This document shows, in pieces, positions 8,148 through 17,031 of a DNA stretch of 64,000 nucleotides; the stretch's first letter is position 1, and every line of letters begins with the position of its first letter. A program made the translations under genes and the position numbers. The DNA lies in contig CAYWIT010000001.1 in the NCBI GenBank assembly GCA_964458415.1, forward strand, positions 62,001-126,000, given 5' to 3'. The notes beneath the pieces are model-generated. The model saw only the letters and a program-made list of their open reading frames with translations, was not told the origin of the DNA and made no database searches. The DNA comes from CAYWIT01 sp964458415 (lineage in GTDB: Bacteria; Pseudomonadota; Alphaproteobacteria; Micavibrionales; UBA2020).

Positions 8148-8899
8148 GGCGCGTTTCCTTTCAGCGTCGCGCGGGCGGCTTCAAGGTCCTCTGGTGTATC
8201 GACGCCAAGCGGAACGGTATCGACGACGGCGATGTCAATGCGCAGGCCATGCGCAAGGGCGCGGAGCTGCTCCAGTTTTTCGCGTTTTTCCAGAGCTGCC
8301 GGCGGGGCGGCGACAAATTTTTCCAGTGCGGCGCGTTTGTAGGCGTAGAGCCCGATGTGGTGCAAAAGGGGGCCTTCGCCCGAAGGCGCCGTTGCCCGCG
8401 TGAAATAAAGCGCGCGGCCCGTTTTCACTTCAGCGGAGAAGTCAATTTCGGCAATGGCCTTGACAACATTGGGATTGGTTTTCTCGGCTTCTTTCGTGAT
8501 GATGGCGGCGAGCGTGCCGATATCGGTTTCCGGATCCTGCAGCAGCGCAAAGGCGGACTGGATCAGCGCAGGGTCAAGCGTCGGCAAATCACCCTGCACA
8601 TTGATGACGGCATCATATTTTTTTTCGGGATCAAGGATTGCCAGCGCGGCCAGAATGCGGTCGGACCCCGAGGGGAGCGCGGGATCGGTCAGGATGGCGG
8701 TTCCGCCCGCCTTTTCGACGGCGGCCTTGATTTCAGGCTCCGCGCAGGCAATTGCAACGGGGCCGAGGCCGGATTCCAGCGCCCGTTTCATGACCTGCAC
8801 GATCATCGGCAGGCCCTGAATATCGGCCAGCGGTTTGCCGGGCAGGCGGGTTGAAGCCATGCGGGCGGGAATGAGGATAATCGGTTTTTTGGGGGGCAT
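8144..8899 (-). CDS. kdsB: 3-deoxy-manno-octulosonate cytidylyltransferase
   Basis: 251 residues with the nucleotidyltransferase signature PIILIPARMASTRLPGKPLA at the start, ILTDPALPSGSDRILAAL, and DAVINVQGDLPTLDP, which supplies the metal-binding aspartate. HIGLYAYKRAALEKF and the terminal LGVDTPEDLEAAR are also typical. The enzyme makes CMP-Kdo, the activated sugar for the lipopolysaccharide inner core. It is the first gene of a kdsB-pheA pair; an AGGAA sequence sits 8 bases upstream of the ATG. Confidence 0.95.
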   Translation of the reverse strand: MPPKKPIILIPARMASTRLPGKPLADIQGLPMIVQVMKRALESGLGPVAIACAEPEIKAAVEKAGGTAILTDPALPSGSDRILAALAILDPEKKYDAVINVQGDLPTLDPALIQSAFALLQDPETDIGTLAAIITKEAEKTNPNVVKAIAEIDFSAEVKTGRALYFTRATAPSGEGPLLHHIGLYAYKRAALEKFVAAPPAALEKREKLEQLRALAHGLRIDIAVVDTVPLGVDTPEDLEAARATLKGNAP

Positions 8900-9018
8900 G
8901 TCGCGTTTCCTGAAATTTCAAGCCAGCCGGAAAAATAACATATTCCCAATAAGGTTGCATATTGAGAATTTTTGCCACGCACGATATATTTTCAATAAAA
9001 AAGAAGGGGGCAATCATT

Positions 9019-9741
9019 ATGATTTTTTCAAATTTTCTCAACTGGGCGGCGCTGGGCTGGTTCGTGCTGAATTGGGCGGGGTATACCGTCTATGCGCGAA
9101 AATGTGCGACGGGGGGTCAGAACTGCCTGACGGGGGTTCTCTATAGCTACCGTCTTGACTGGGTCCGTAACATGCTGCGCCACGATAACCGGATTACCGA
9201 TATGGCGCTTCTGGGCAATCTGACGAATATGGTCAGTTTTCTGGCGTCCACCGGCATTCTGGTGATTGCCGGCGCCCTGACGGCGGTATATTCGGTCGAG
9301 AACGTCATGGATCTTCTGGCTGATCATGCTTTTATTGCCGCAACGACGCGGGAGGCGGTGCAGTTCAAGCTTCTGCTGGTGGCGGCGATATTCGGCTTTG
9401 CCTTTTTCAAGTTTACATGGTCGATGCGCCAGCATACGTTTTGTTCCATCCTGCTGGGGGCGGCGCCTGTCGCCAAGGGAGAAACCCTGACGGCGGCGGA
9501 GGAAGAGCTTGCCGCCTGTATCGCAAAAATTTCCGACCGTGCGGGCTACGAGTTCAATCTCGGCCTGCGCTCCTACTATTTCGCGATAGCGGTCTTGACG
9601 TGGTTTATCAATCCGTGGCTGTTTATGCCGGTCTGCACGGTTGTTGTCTTCGTTCTTTATCGTCGCGAGTTCCGCTCTACCACGCTGAAGTATCTCGTGA
9701 TGGGGAGGGATTTTGTTTCTCCCGGCTGCTCAGCGGGTTAG
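9019..9741 (+). CDS. DUF599-family membrane protein
   Basis: 240 residues from ATG 9019, chosen because AAGAAGGGGG lies about 8 bases before it; an upstream in-frame TTG at 8962 has no ribosome site. Four or so membrane segments are visible: LNWAALGWFVLNWAGYTVYA, LVIAGALTAVYSV, LLLVAAIFGFAFFKFTWSMR and YFAIAVLTWFINPWLFMPV. DUF599 proteins are of unknown function. The 3' end overlaps the convergent tpsB gene by 4 bases. Confidence 0.8.
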   Translation: MIFSNFLNWAALGWFVLNWAGYTVYARKCATGGQNCLTGVLYSYRLDWVRNMLRHDNRITDMALLGNLTNMVSFLASTGILVIAGALTAVYSVENVMDLLADHAFIAATTREAVQFKLLLVAAIFGFAFFKFTWSMRQHTFCSILLGAAPVAKGETLTAAEEELAACIAKISDRAGYEFNLGLRSYYFAIAVLTWFINPWLFMPVCTVVVFVLYRREFRSTTLKYLVMGRDFVSPGCSAG

Positions 9742-11432
9742 AACCGGGCGGTCAGTGTTCCGAACATGCGTGGATTGTCGTCGCCCATGGCTTCGACGTC
9801 GCGGGTAAGCGGAACGGCGTATTCAAAGGAACCGGAAATATTTTCGTTCAGCGTGGCGCGGAAGCCCAAACCGGAGGAGGCGAGGGAGCGCCGGCGTTCC
9901 TTCACAACGGCATTGTCGTTGTCCCAGACCTTGCCGATGTCGTAAAAGCCATAGACCTGAAACTGGTCAACGGGAAGGGGCAGGGCTTGATTCATGCGCA
10001 GTTCAAGGCGTCCGGCAAGGCCGTTTTCACCGGTGATTTCCGAGTTGTCGTAGGCGCTGCCGTAAGCGGTGCCGCCAACGCCGAATTCCTCGGAAGCGAG
10101 CAATGTGTTTGCCGATTTCTGGCCGGAAGCGGAAGCGAGCAATTCAAACCGGTCTGTCAGGCGTTGCAGACGGGAGACTTCCAGCGTTCCCTTGAAAAAT
10201 GTGGGGTTGCCGGCGGCGCGCGTCATGTTGGCGTCACCTTTGTTGCTGGCGTGCAGGATGCCAAGCCCCTGACTTACTTCCAGCGTGCCTGTGTTCATGC
10301 CGACATAGCGGTCGGTAAATTGGTAGGTACCGGACAGCCGCGCAACACGGAGACGGTCTTCGGTGCGTCCGCCGCCAAGGTTGTCGTTACGGGTGGAATT
10401 CAGAAAATTGAATTTGACGGAGGTAAAAAGGTTTTCGTTGCGGGCGCGGATAAAGGGATGCATCAGCTCCAGATTGAAGGTATGCGCCCTGCCGCGCACA
10501 TCGAAAGCTGAAAGCGTATAGCCCGGCTCGGTGGAGGAAACGCTGCCGCCGACAGTCAGGCGCGTGCCTTCATGATTGAGTGGCTGTATCCACGAAAGCG
10601 CGGCGTAATCCAGCTCGCGGTCAGGGGTGCCGTCGGGAGCTGTTACCGCCTGAAAATCGATACCTTCGTAAAGGCCAAAGACGTTGTTCAGGCGGCCGCC
10701 GGCGTTAAGCTGGAGCGGGCCCAGATAGCGCGAGCCGCGGTTATCCACCTGCATGAACAGGTCATAGGGTTTTTGATCGACAACCAGTGTTACATCCGAG
10801 GCCCCCGGTGTTTTCGGGGAAGGAGAAAGAACGGCGCGGGCGCTGATGCCGGAGAGGTCGTTCATCAGCAGAACGTAGCGCTCCAGAGCTTTGGCATTGA
10901 GCGGCTTGGCAGCGCGGATGTTTTCGGCGTATTGCGCCAGCCATGCGATGTCGCTTTGGGTTTTGCCCTGAATCGCGACTTCGTCAACAAAGCCTTCGAC
11001 AACGCGCAGACGGATGCTTCCGCCTTCAATTGTTTGCGGCGGGACGACGACCTGCGTCAGGATATAGCCCTCATTGCGATATTTTGCGGTCAGTTTTTCG
11101 GCAATGCCGTAAACATCGGCCAGAGTGATGGTCGTGCCGATCATGTCACGATAGAGCGGCTCGATATCAGACGGCTGATAGGCGGTCATGTTATCGACTG
11201 TGACGGATTTCAAAGTCAGCTTGATTTTTTCAGCGCCTTGCGGAGCCGTTACGGCGCCTCCTGTTGCGACGCTTTCCGCACCTTCGACCCGCGTCGGGGC
11301 TTGCAGGGGGGCAATCTGTCCCGGCACGCGCGACGGCTCTGCCGTGCTGGGAACGGTCTGGGCAAAAGCGGTAAAGGAAGAGGCCGTCAGGAAAGCGGCT
11401 GTGGACAAGAGAGCGATATACCGGAATTGCAT
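9738..11432 (-). CDS. Two-partner secretion outer-membrane transporter (TpsB, ShlB/FhaC family)
   Basis: 564 residues. A signal peptide (cleavage after FAQ, about residue 25) is followed by a Pro-rich linker, a POTRA_2 region (about 70-150: LTLKSVTVDNMTAYQPSDIE, then YILTQVVVPPQTIEGGSIRL) and a second POTRA about 150-210. The remainder is a 16-strand-type beta barrel with LFMQVDNRGSRYLGPLQL and GLGFRATLNENISGSFEYAV, ending in phenylalanine as expected for Omp85-superfamily barrels. It should export the TpsA protein encoded directly upstream. The pair forms an operon on the minus strand, separated by a hairpin-containing 167-base gap. Confidence 0.92.
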   Translation of the reverse strand: MQFRYIALLSTAAFLTASSFTAFAQTVPSTAEPSRVPGQIAPLQAPTRVEGAESVATGGAVTAPQGAEKIKLTLKSVTVDNMTAYQPSDIEPLYRDMIGTTITLADVYGIAEKLTAKYRNEGYILTQVVVPPQTIEGGSIRLRVVEGFVDEVAIQGKTQSDIAWLAQYAENIRAAKPLNAKALERYVLLMNDLSGISARAVLSPSPKTPGASDVTLVVDQKPYDLFMQVDNRGSRYLGPLQLNAGGRLNNVFGLYEGIDFQAVTAPDGTPDRELDYAALSWIQPLNHEGTRLTVGGSVSSTEPGYTLSAFDVRGRAHTFNLELMHPFIRARNENLFTSVKFNFLNSTRNDNLGGGRTEDRLRVARLSGTYQFTDRYVGMNTGTLEVSQGLGILHASNKGDANMTRAAGNPTFFKGTLEVSRLQRLTDRFELLASASGQKSANTLLASEEFGVGGTAYGSAYDNSEITGENGLAGRLELRMNQALPLPVDQFQVYGFYDIGKVWDNDNAVVKERRRSLASSGLGFRATLNENISGSFEYAVPLTRDVEAMGDDNPRMFGTLTARF

Positions 11433-11535
11433 TGTTTTGCCTTTTCTGAAATCAAAAATATCCGGGGATTATAACGAAGATCCCTTTGTTTTCAAAAGAG
11501 GAATAGCATTTTTACGGAGCTTGCGCAAAGCAAAA

Positions 11536-11564
11536 CCCCGTTGCGTGGTTATTTTGCAACGGGG
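11536..11564 (-). terminator. Hairpin between tpsA and tpsB
   Basis: A perfect 9-base stem, CCCCGTTGC / GCAACGGGG, with an 11-base loop (extendable by one A-T pair), followed on the minus strand by TTTTGCTTT. It looks like a Rho-independent terminator. Because it lies between tpsA and the co-directional tpsB, partial termination could keep exoprotein transcript above transporter transcript. Confidence 0.65.
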
Positions 11565-11599
11565 TCTCGTATTATGTTATATAGCGTGCAGGAAGAGCT

Positions 11600-14500
11600 T
11601 TAGTCTTCACAGGCTTCCGCATCCGCAAGAATTGAGCTGGGATCGCCATCAAGGTTCATATTGACGGCATAGGTGCCACCCAGATGCTGTCCGATTTTGC
11701 TCCAGCAATGCCCATCAACGATACCTGTACCGTCGCCGCCAGCCGCAGGAGCCAGATTTGCCAGATCCTCTACACTCAGTTCGCCGTCATCGCCGCCAGC
11801 CGCAGGAGCCAGATTTGCCAGATCCTGAATGGAAAGGCCTGTCGGACCGCCACCATTCGTGGAGGGGAGCCCCAGAATGGTAATTCCGGACCGGCCAGGA
11901 CGGAATTTGCTTGCAGCAATCCTGCGGAGCAGCAGGCTGTCGTTAATGTCGCCCGGGACGTATCCGGCAAAAATCTGGCCTAGCGACGTATTATCGTCAT
12001 AGTCGTTGATCATCTGCTCGATGGCCGCGAGCTGTGCCGCTGTCATAGAGCCGCCGCTGACGCCGTCATAGGTTGCCAGCGTTCCGTCGATAATGGTCGG
12101 TCGGCCCGGGTCAAAGAACGCACCCTGCAGCAATTCGATGTAATAAGTGGACTGGCCATCGAAAATCGTCGTGCCGATGGTGTCGTCAACCAGCTCCAGA
12201 TAGGCATATTCAGGCATATACGGAGTTTCGTCATATTCTTCGTCAAAGAAGAAGTTTTGTTCGTACTGCGGATAGTAGCCGCCTTGCGCGCGTTCAAAGC
12301 GCAGGGCAACGTCACCACCGGTGAAAGTATTGGTTTCACCGGTCAGGTCGATCAGGCCGCTGGCAAGCCAGGCGCCGACAAAGTTGTCAATAAAGCCGTT
12401 GCCAGCAATATTGATATTATCGTTGTTGAAGGCGCGGGCATCCAGACCCACCTGATTGTTGGAGATGGTGTTGCCAAGGATATCAACGGTTCCGTTACCG
12501 CTCATGATGCCGAAATCAGGGAAGTCAATACGGGCGATGCTGAATTCACTTTCACCTTTGTCTCTGAACTCCCCGTTATCCCAGAGGCGGATGCCGGAAC
12601 TGGCGTTGCCGGAGACGATTTCATCCTCATAAAATCTTGCCTCGTAATCACCCTCACCTTCCTCGCCGGAGCTGAATGCGCCGTTGATGGTGTTGTTGGA
12701 GATGACGATGCGTGGATCAAAGTACTCTTCGACGTCGCCTTCTTCGCTATAGTCATCTTCACTAAAGCTGCGGCTTTCCTCATTGTAGCCAAAGCCACTA
12801 TAGGCGACCTGAATGCCGTCATCCATGTAATTGGTGATGGTGTTGCCGATAATGTGGACGCCGTTGGAGTAGCCAACTTGAACGCCGTCGTTCCAGATTT
12901 CCGATACTGCGTTGTCAAGGATGTCGACCAGGTTGCTGAAGTAGACCTGAATGCCGTTGTAGAAGTGCGAGACGGTATTATCGGCGATGGTCGTGCCGTT
13001 GCCGAACCAGACGCCGATACCGGTATCCGAATTGCCGGTAATTGTATTGGCGCTGATGACTGTATCAGGGCTGAAGTTCGCGATAACGCCGTTTTGGACG
13101 TATTCAAGCGTGTTGCCCGTAACAAGGCTGCTGGCGCTATTCCAGAGCGAAATGCCGGTATCGTTTGTTTCAGCAACAAAATTGCCGGAAATCAGGCCGC
13201 CAAAGGTATTTACAACGTCAATGCCGTCATCCATGGTGCCATAGATTTCGTTGCCGGTAATGGAAAGACCCTCAATGTTTTCGGCGCGGATGCCGTCACC
13301 ATTATACCATGACCACCAGTCCCATGAGCCGGTGCCGAAGATCCCGTTATCGTGAACGGCAACATCGCTGGAGTCGTCAACGGAGATACCGTTCACCTTC
13401 GAGCTATAGATTTCGTTGCCGGTAATGGAAAGACCCTCAACATTTTCGGCGCGGATGCCGTCGCCGGTGCTATATCCCCACCACCAGTCCCAGATTGTGG
13501 AGCCGGAATTCGCAACGATGTTAGCGTCGATACCGACGCGGCTGGAGTCGTTGACGACAATGCCGTTATCACTGCTGTCACTCACGTTGTTTTCATTGAT
13601 ATCAACGCGGCAGCCCTCACTGACATCGATGCCGTCATCGCCCGAACCTGCAACGCCGTTTGCGTATATCGCAACGCGATGGCTGTTTTCAACGTGGATG
13701 CCGTCTTCGCCAGCGCCGCTGACTTCGCTGTCGCCATAGTCGCCTTCATATTCAGCGGGGCCGAACATCGTTGTTTCATATCCAGCGTCGCCTATTGTGT
13801 TGAAGCCGATTTCGACCTTATGGCTGTCGGTCACTTCAATGCCATTGGCGTCGACGTTTTCCACGGTGTTGCCGAGAATATCCAGATGGCGCACGCCATC
13901 GGCATCGATGCCGTCGTCACCGGCGTTCCGGACGGTGTTCTGCTCGATCAGGACGCGGCGGCTGCCGGTTACCTGGATGCCGTCGCCATTTGTATAGCCT
14001 GTGCTGTTGCCGTGGATGTCGGCGTGATGGCTGCCGTTGGCGTCAATGCCATCATCGCCGGTGAGGAATACAAGGTTGTGGGCGATGGAAAGGTTACGGA
14101 CATCCTCGGTCTGGATGCCGTCTTCGCCCGTAAGGCCGATCTGGTTGTCCTCAATCGTGGCGTCACCGCGTACGCGTGTTACCTCAATGCCGTTATTGTA
14201 GATGAAAAGGACGTCGTTATCCGTGATGGAAACGTTATGCCCGCCGCGAACGTCAATCCCGTCGTCACCGATAAACTTGACCTTGTTGTCAAAGATGGAA
14301 ATGTCATCGACTTGCTGCACATCAATGCCGTCGCCAGAAGTGAACTTTACTTTATTGGAACCGATATTGACGTCATTGGCCTTTGAAACTTCAATGCCGC
14401 TATCGCCGGTGACAGCAACTCTGTTGCTGTAGATGTCAGCTTTGTAAACGTCGCGGACGTCAATCCCGTCGCCGCCAGCAGCCTCTATCTCGTTGAGGGC

Positions 14501-16765
14501 AATCAGGACTTTCTTGGCATGCTTGACGGAAACGCCGTCATTGCCTGTACCTCCAATTGTGTTGAAGCCGATTTCGACCTTATGGCTGTCGGTCACTTCG
14601 ATGCCATTGGCATCGACGTCTTCCACGATGTTGCCGAGAATATCCAGATGGCGCACGCCATCGGCATCGATGCCGTCGTCACCGGCGTTCCGGACGGTGT
14701 TCTGCTCGATCAGGATGCGGCGGCTGCCGGTTATCTGGATGCCGTCATCGCCCGTGGACGTCACGGTATTGCCGGATATCAAAACATCGTGGCTGTTATC
14801 GATGCGGATAGCGTTCTGTGTCAAGTCGTGGATGTTGTTACCGCTGACGGTCAGGTTGCTGACGCCATCGGCGAAGATGCCGTAAGCGCTGTCTGCCGGG
14901 GGCAGTCCCTGATCGTGCGGATTGCCATGTTCGCCGTCGTTATGGGGGTCGCCTGTCTGGCCTTCATCGTGCGGGTTGCCGGTGCCGTTACCGGTGCCGA
15001 GGAATTTTCCGACGATTTCAAAGCCGTCGACGGTGACGTTATTGGCGGAAACCAGCACGACCGTGCCATCCTCTGTTATACCGGCAAGGATTGGCATGGA
15101 GCCATCGCCTTGCAGGGTGAGGGATTTGTAAATGTCGATATTTTCAGCATAATAGCCGGAGGCGACATAGACGGTCGCGTCCTTTCCGGCCACGTCGATG
15201 CCTTGCTGGATTTTCGCGTTATTGCTGAGAACGTTGACGAGGGCCGCCGCGCTCGCGATGCGCGCCTTGTCGAGGATATTGCCGTCTTTGTTAAGGATGC
15301 GGCCATCAAGGTTAATGGTATCCGCATCAAGAATGAGGTCGCCCAGACCCATTTTCATGTCGTGGACGAGGTCGAGTGTCGGTGCGTCAAGGGTCAGATC
15401 GCCCGTGGCAAGGCAGGCAGGCCCCATGCACCAGCGAGCGAGGTTAACATCATCAACGAGGACAATCTTGTCGCCCGCAAGAATGCTGACATTGGACAGC
15501 CCCAGCGTTTCCGCGAGCGCGGCTGCGTTAACGACGGGGTCGAAGGTCGAGGTGGAGTTGCCGATTTTGACCAAGGCCGGGTCGATCAATAGCGCGCCCA
15601 TGGTGCCATGCGGTGCCGAGGCATCTGTCACGCCGTAATAGCCGACGGCATTACGGGCGGAGATTTCTGCCTTGCCGCCGTTGCCGGAGGAAGAACCGGC
15701 GCTGACGTCGATTTTGCCCTGAAAGATCACCTTGTTATCGGCCCAGATGCGTACCGCGCCGCCGTTGCCGGCGCTGCCGTCTGCCGCAGCAACAAGATTG
15801 CCGGAAGAACCGACATAAACGTCATAGCCGCTGACGGAGATATCCGGATTGGCAAGGTCGGCAGAGGCAGGCGCGTTGCTGGCGATCAGGTTGTCATTCA
15901 CCTCTACCTTGCCGCCGCCGGTGCTGGACAGCACGATTTTTCCGTTATGGCTGCTGAATTTATTGGCGGTGATAACGCCGTCCATATTGATGACGGTATC
16001 AACCACGTTCTTTGCAACATTGGCCGTCATGGTCACAACACCGCCATTGGCGTTGATCTTTCCTTTACTGGTCAGTTCGACCAGTCCTTTTTGCACCTTG
16101 TCGTCGGGGGCGATGGAAATCAGGTTGTCGCCGGTCAGGTCCACCGTCACTTTGCTGCCGGAAGCGAGGGTGACCTTGCCCAGTTTCGCGTTGATTGTGC
16201 CGCTGTTATGCACATAGGGCGCCACAAAGGCGAGCAGGCCGCTGTCGGCGACGTTGATCGTCGCATTGTTTTCAATCGCGGCAGCCGGATTGGCATCGAC
16301 GTTTTGCAGGACGAAGGAACCCGTGCCATCGACGAAAGCGCCGATGTCGGCCAGGTCGCCGGTGGAGGCGATCAGTCCGCCGACGTCGATGGTGGCGTTT
16401 TTGCCAAAGACAACGCCGTTCTTGTCGAGAATGAAAATGCGGTTATTCGCGGTCAGCGTGCCGTAGATTTTGGAAGGATCGTTTTGCGGACCGACGACGC
16501 GGTTAACGGTAATTTGCGAGGAATTTGCCGCCGTGAAAGTAGCTGAAGCATTCTTGCCGATGTTGAAAGTATTCCAGTTGATCACCGCGCGGGCGGCGTC
16601 TTGCGTGACGATGAGTTTAGTAGCGTCGGTGGGGTCAATCCCTACAGATGCAAAATTTCCTGGGACGCTTGTTATACCGCCGAAGCTGTTAAAGGAGGGG
16701 ATTTCTTTATTATCAACTGGCGCTGCAGAGGCCGCTTGCACGGACAGCAGGCTTGCCATTGTCAT
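11600..16765 (-). CDS. Giant TpsA exoprotein: haemagglutination-activity domain plus long right-handed beta-helix
   Basis: 1721 residues from the first ATG after an in-frame stop. Residues about 15-270 are the TPS secretion domain: NWNTFNIGKNASATF, then IFILDKNGVVFGKNATIDVG GLIAST, where the common NPNG reads DKNG. After a His/Asp-rich insert (about 591-623) comes a PbH1-type beta-helix of roughly thirty coils with a period near 23 residues (pattern DGIxV..VxI..N), continuing in looser form to about 1550. Two 64-residue stretches (674-737 and 928-991) are almost identical. The end carries two copies of DLANLAPAAGGD and two cysteines (1687, 1719). The expected role is a secreted or surface-anchored adhesin or matrix protein exported by the adjacent TpsB; the ligand is unknown. 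The start lacks a ribosome site and the basic part of the signal peptide lies upstream, behind a stop codon. Confidence 0.85.
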   Translation of the reverse strand: MTMASLLSVQAASAAPVDNKEIPSFNSFGGITSVPGNFASVGIDPTDATKLIVTQDAARAVINWNTFNIGKNASATFTAANSSQITVNRVVGPQNDPSKIYGTLTANNRIFILDKNGVVFGKNATIDVGGLIASTGDLADIGAFVDGTGSFVLQNVDANPAAAIENNATINVADSGLLAFVAPYVHNSGTINAKLGKVTLASGSKVTVDLTGDNLISIAPDDKVQKGLVELTSKGKINANGGVVTMTANVAKNVVDTVINMDGVITANKFSSHNGKIVLSSTGGGKVEVNDNLIASNAPASADLANPDISVSGYDVYVGSSGNLVAAADGSAGNGGAVRIWADNKVIFQGKIDVSAGSSSGNGGKAEISARNAVGYYGVTDASAPHGTMGALLIDPALVKIGNSTSTFDPVVNAAALAETLGLSNVSILAGDKIVLVDDVNLARWCMGPACLATGDLTLDAPTLDLVHDMKMGLGDLILDADTINLDGRILNKDGNILDKARIASAAALVNVLSNNAKIQQGIDVAGKDATVYVASGYYAENIDIYKSLTLQGDGSMPILAGITEDGTVVLVSANNVTVDGFEIVGKFLGTGNGTGNPHDEGQTGDPHNDGEHGNPHDQGLPPADSAYGIFADGVSNLTVSGNNIHDLTQNAIRIDNSHDVLISGNTVTSTGDDGIQITGSRRILIEQNTVRNAGDDGIDADGVRHLDILGNIVEDVDANGIEVTDSHKVEIGFNTIGGTGNDGVSVKHAKKVLIALNEIEAAGGDGIDVRDVYKADIYSNRVAVTGDSGIEVSKANDVNIGSNKVKFTSGDGIDVQQVDDISIFDNKVKFIGDDGIDVRGGHNVSITDNDVLFIYNNGIEVTRVRGDATIEDNQIGLTGEDGIQTEDVRNLSIAHNLVFLTGDDGIDANGSHHADIHGNSTGYTNGDGIQVTGSRRVLIEQNTVRNAGDDGIDADGVRHLDILGNTVENVDANGIEVTDSHKVEIGFNTIGDAGYETTMFGPAEYEGDYGDSEVSGAGEDGIHVENSHRVAIYANGVAGSGDDGIDVSEGCRVDINENNVSDSSDNGIVVNDSSRVGIDANIVANSGSTIWDWWWGYSTGDGIRAENVEGLSITGNEIYSSKVNGISVDDSSDVAVHDNGIFGTGSWDWWSWYNGDGIRAENIEGLSITGNEIYGTMDDGIDVVNTFGGLISGNFVAETNDTGISLWNSASSLVTGNTLEYVQNGVIANFSPDTVISANTITGNSDTGIGVWFGNGTTIADNTVSHFYNGIQVYFSNLVDILDNAVSEIWNDGVQVGYSNGVHIIGNTITNYMDDGIQVAYSGFGYNEESRSFSEDDYSEEGDVEEYFDPRIVISNNTINGAFSSGEEGEGDYEARFYEDEIVSGNASSGIRLWDNGEFRDKGESEFSIARIDFPDFGIMSGNGTVDILGNTISNNQVGLDARAFNNDNINIAGNGFIDNFVGAWLASGLIDLTGETNTFTGGDVALRFERAQGGYYPQYEQNFFFDEEYDETPYMPEYAYLELVDDTIGTTIFDGQSTYYIELLQGAFFDPGRPTIIDGTLATYDGVSGGSMTAAQLAAIEQMINDYDDNTSLGQIFAGYVPGDINDSLLLRRIAASKFRPGRSGITILGLPSTNGGGPTGLSIQDLANLAPAAGGDDGELSVEDLANLAPAAGGDGTGIVDGHCWSKIGQHLGGTYAVNMNLDGDPSSILADAEACED
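13794..13984. repeat. 191-base direct repeat inside tpsA, copy 1
   Basis: Starts attgtgttgaagccgatttc and is almost identical to 14556-14746, with only scattered substitutions. The two copies are offset by 762 bases, a multiple of three (254 codons, about 11 coils), so a recombination between them would remove or add whole coils without a frameshift. Confidence 0.85.
14556..14746. repeat. 191-base direct repeat inside tpsA, copy 2
   Basis: Partner of 13794-13984, in the same orientation. It encodes the segment from about GSRRILIEQNTVRNAGDDGI to EVTDSHKVEIGFNTIG. The near-identity at DNA level, against a background of more degenerate 69-base coils, points to a recent segmental duplication. 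Confidence 0.85.
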
Positions 16766-16840
16766 CGCTGTGGTGGCGAAGAGATGCTTTTAAATCCTGT
16801 GACCGAAGGAAATGAAATTTTTTTGTTTTTGCTGTTCCAT
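16766..16840 (-). other. Upstream leader of tpsA with in-frame TAA
   Basis: An ATG at 16840, with AAGGA placed 9 bases before it, opens MEQQKQKNFISFGHRI and then hits TAA at 16792-16790. The same frame continues KHLFATTAMTMASLLSV into the tpsA coding region. Together the two parts make a convincing basic-plus-hydrophobic extended signal peptide, with cleavage after SAA. The intact ancestral start is therefore probably 16840 and a single codon has become a stop. Confidence 0.75.
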
Positions 16841-17031
16841 GATTTTGATTCCTTGTTTCGGTTTAATATGGGGATCATCTGCGGTATGAGCTTTATTTGC
16901 GGCTGGATCAAGCCGGAAAGTCAAAAAAACACACCTGTATCTGTGCCGATATTTTTCACATAATCATAGATTCGAAGCAAGGGAAATTTACGAAAAATTA
17001 ATAATTAAATGTCATTGAAAAACAAGAATAT

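Noticed and set aside
11684..11840. Plus-strand repeat (agccgcaggagccagatttg twice)
   Set aside because: It simply encodes the duplicated DLANLAPAAGGD segment at the end of tpsA.
12400..14900. CRISPR-like regular repetition
   Set aside because: The 69-base period lies inside one reading frame, units are degenerate and translate to beta-helix coils; there are no spacers or cas genes.
12257..15592. Three long plus-strand open frames opposite tpsA
   Set aside because: They repeat with the same 69-base period as the beta-helix and carry no independent start signals.
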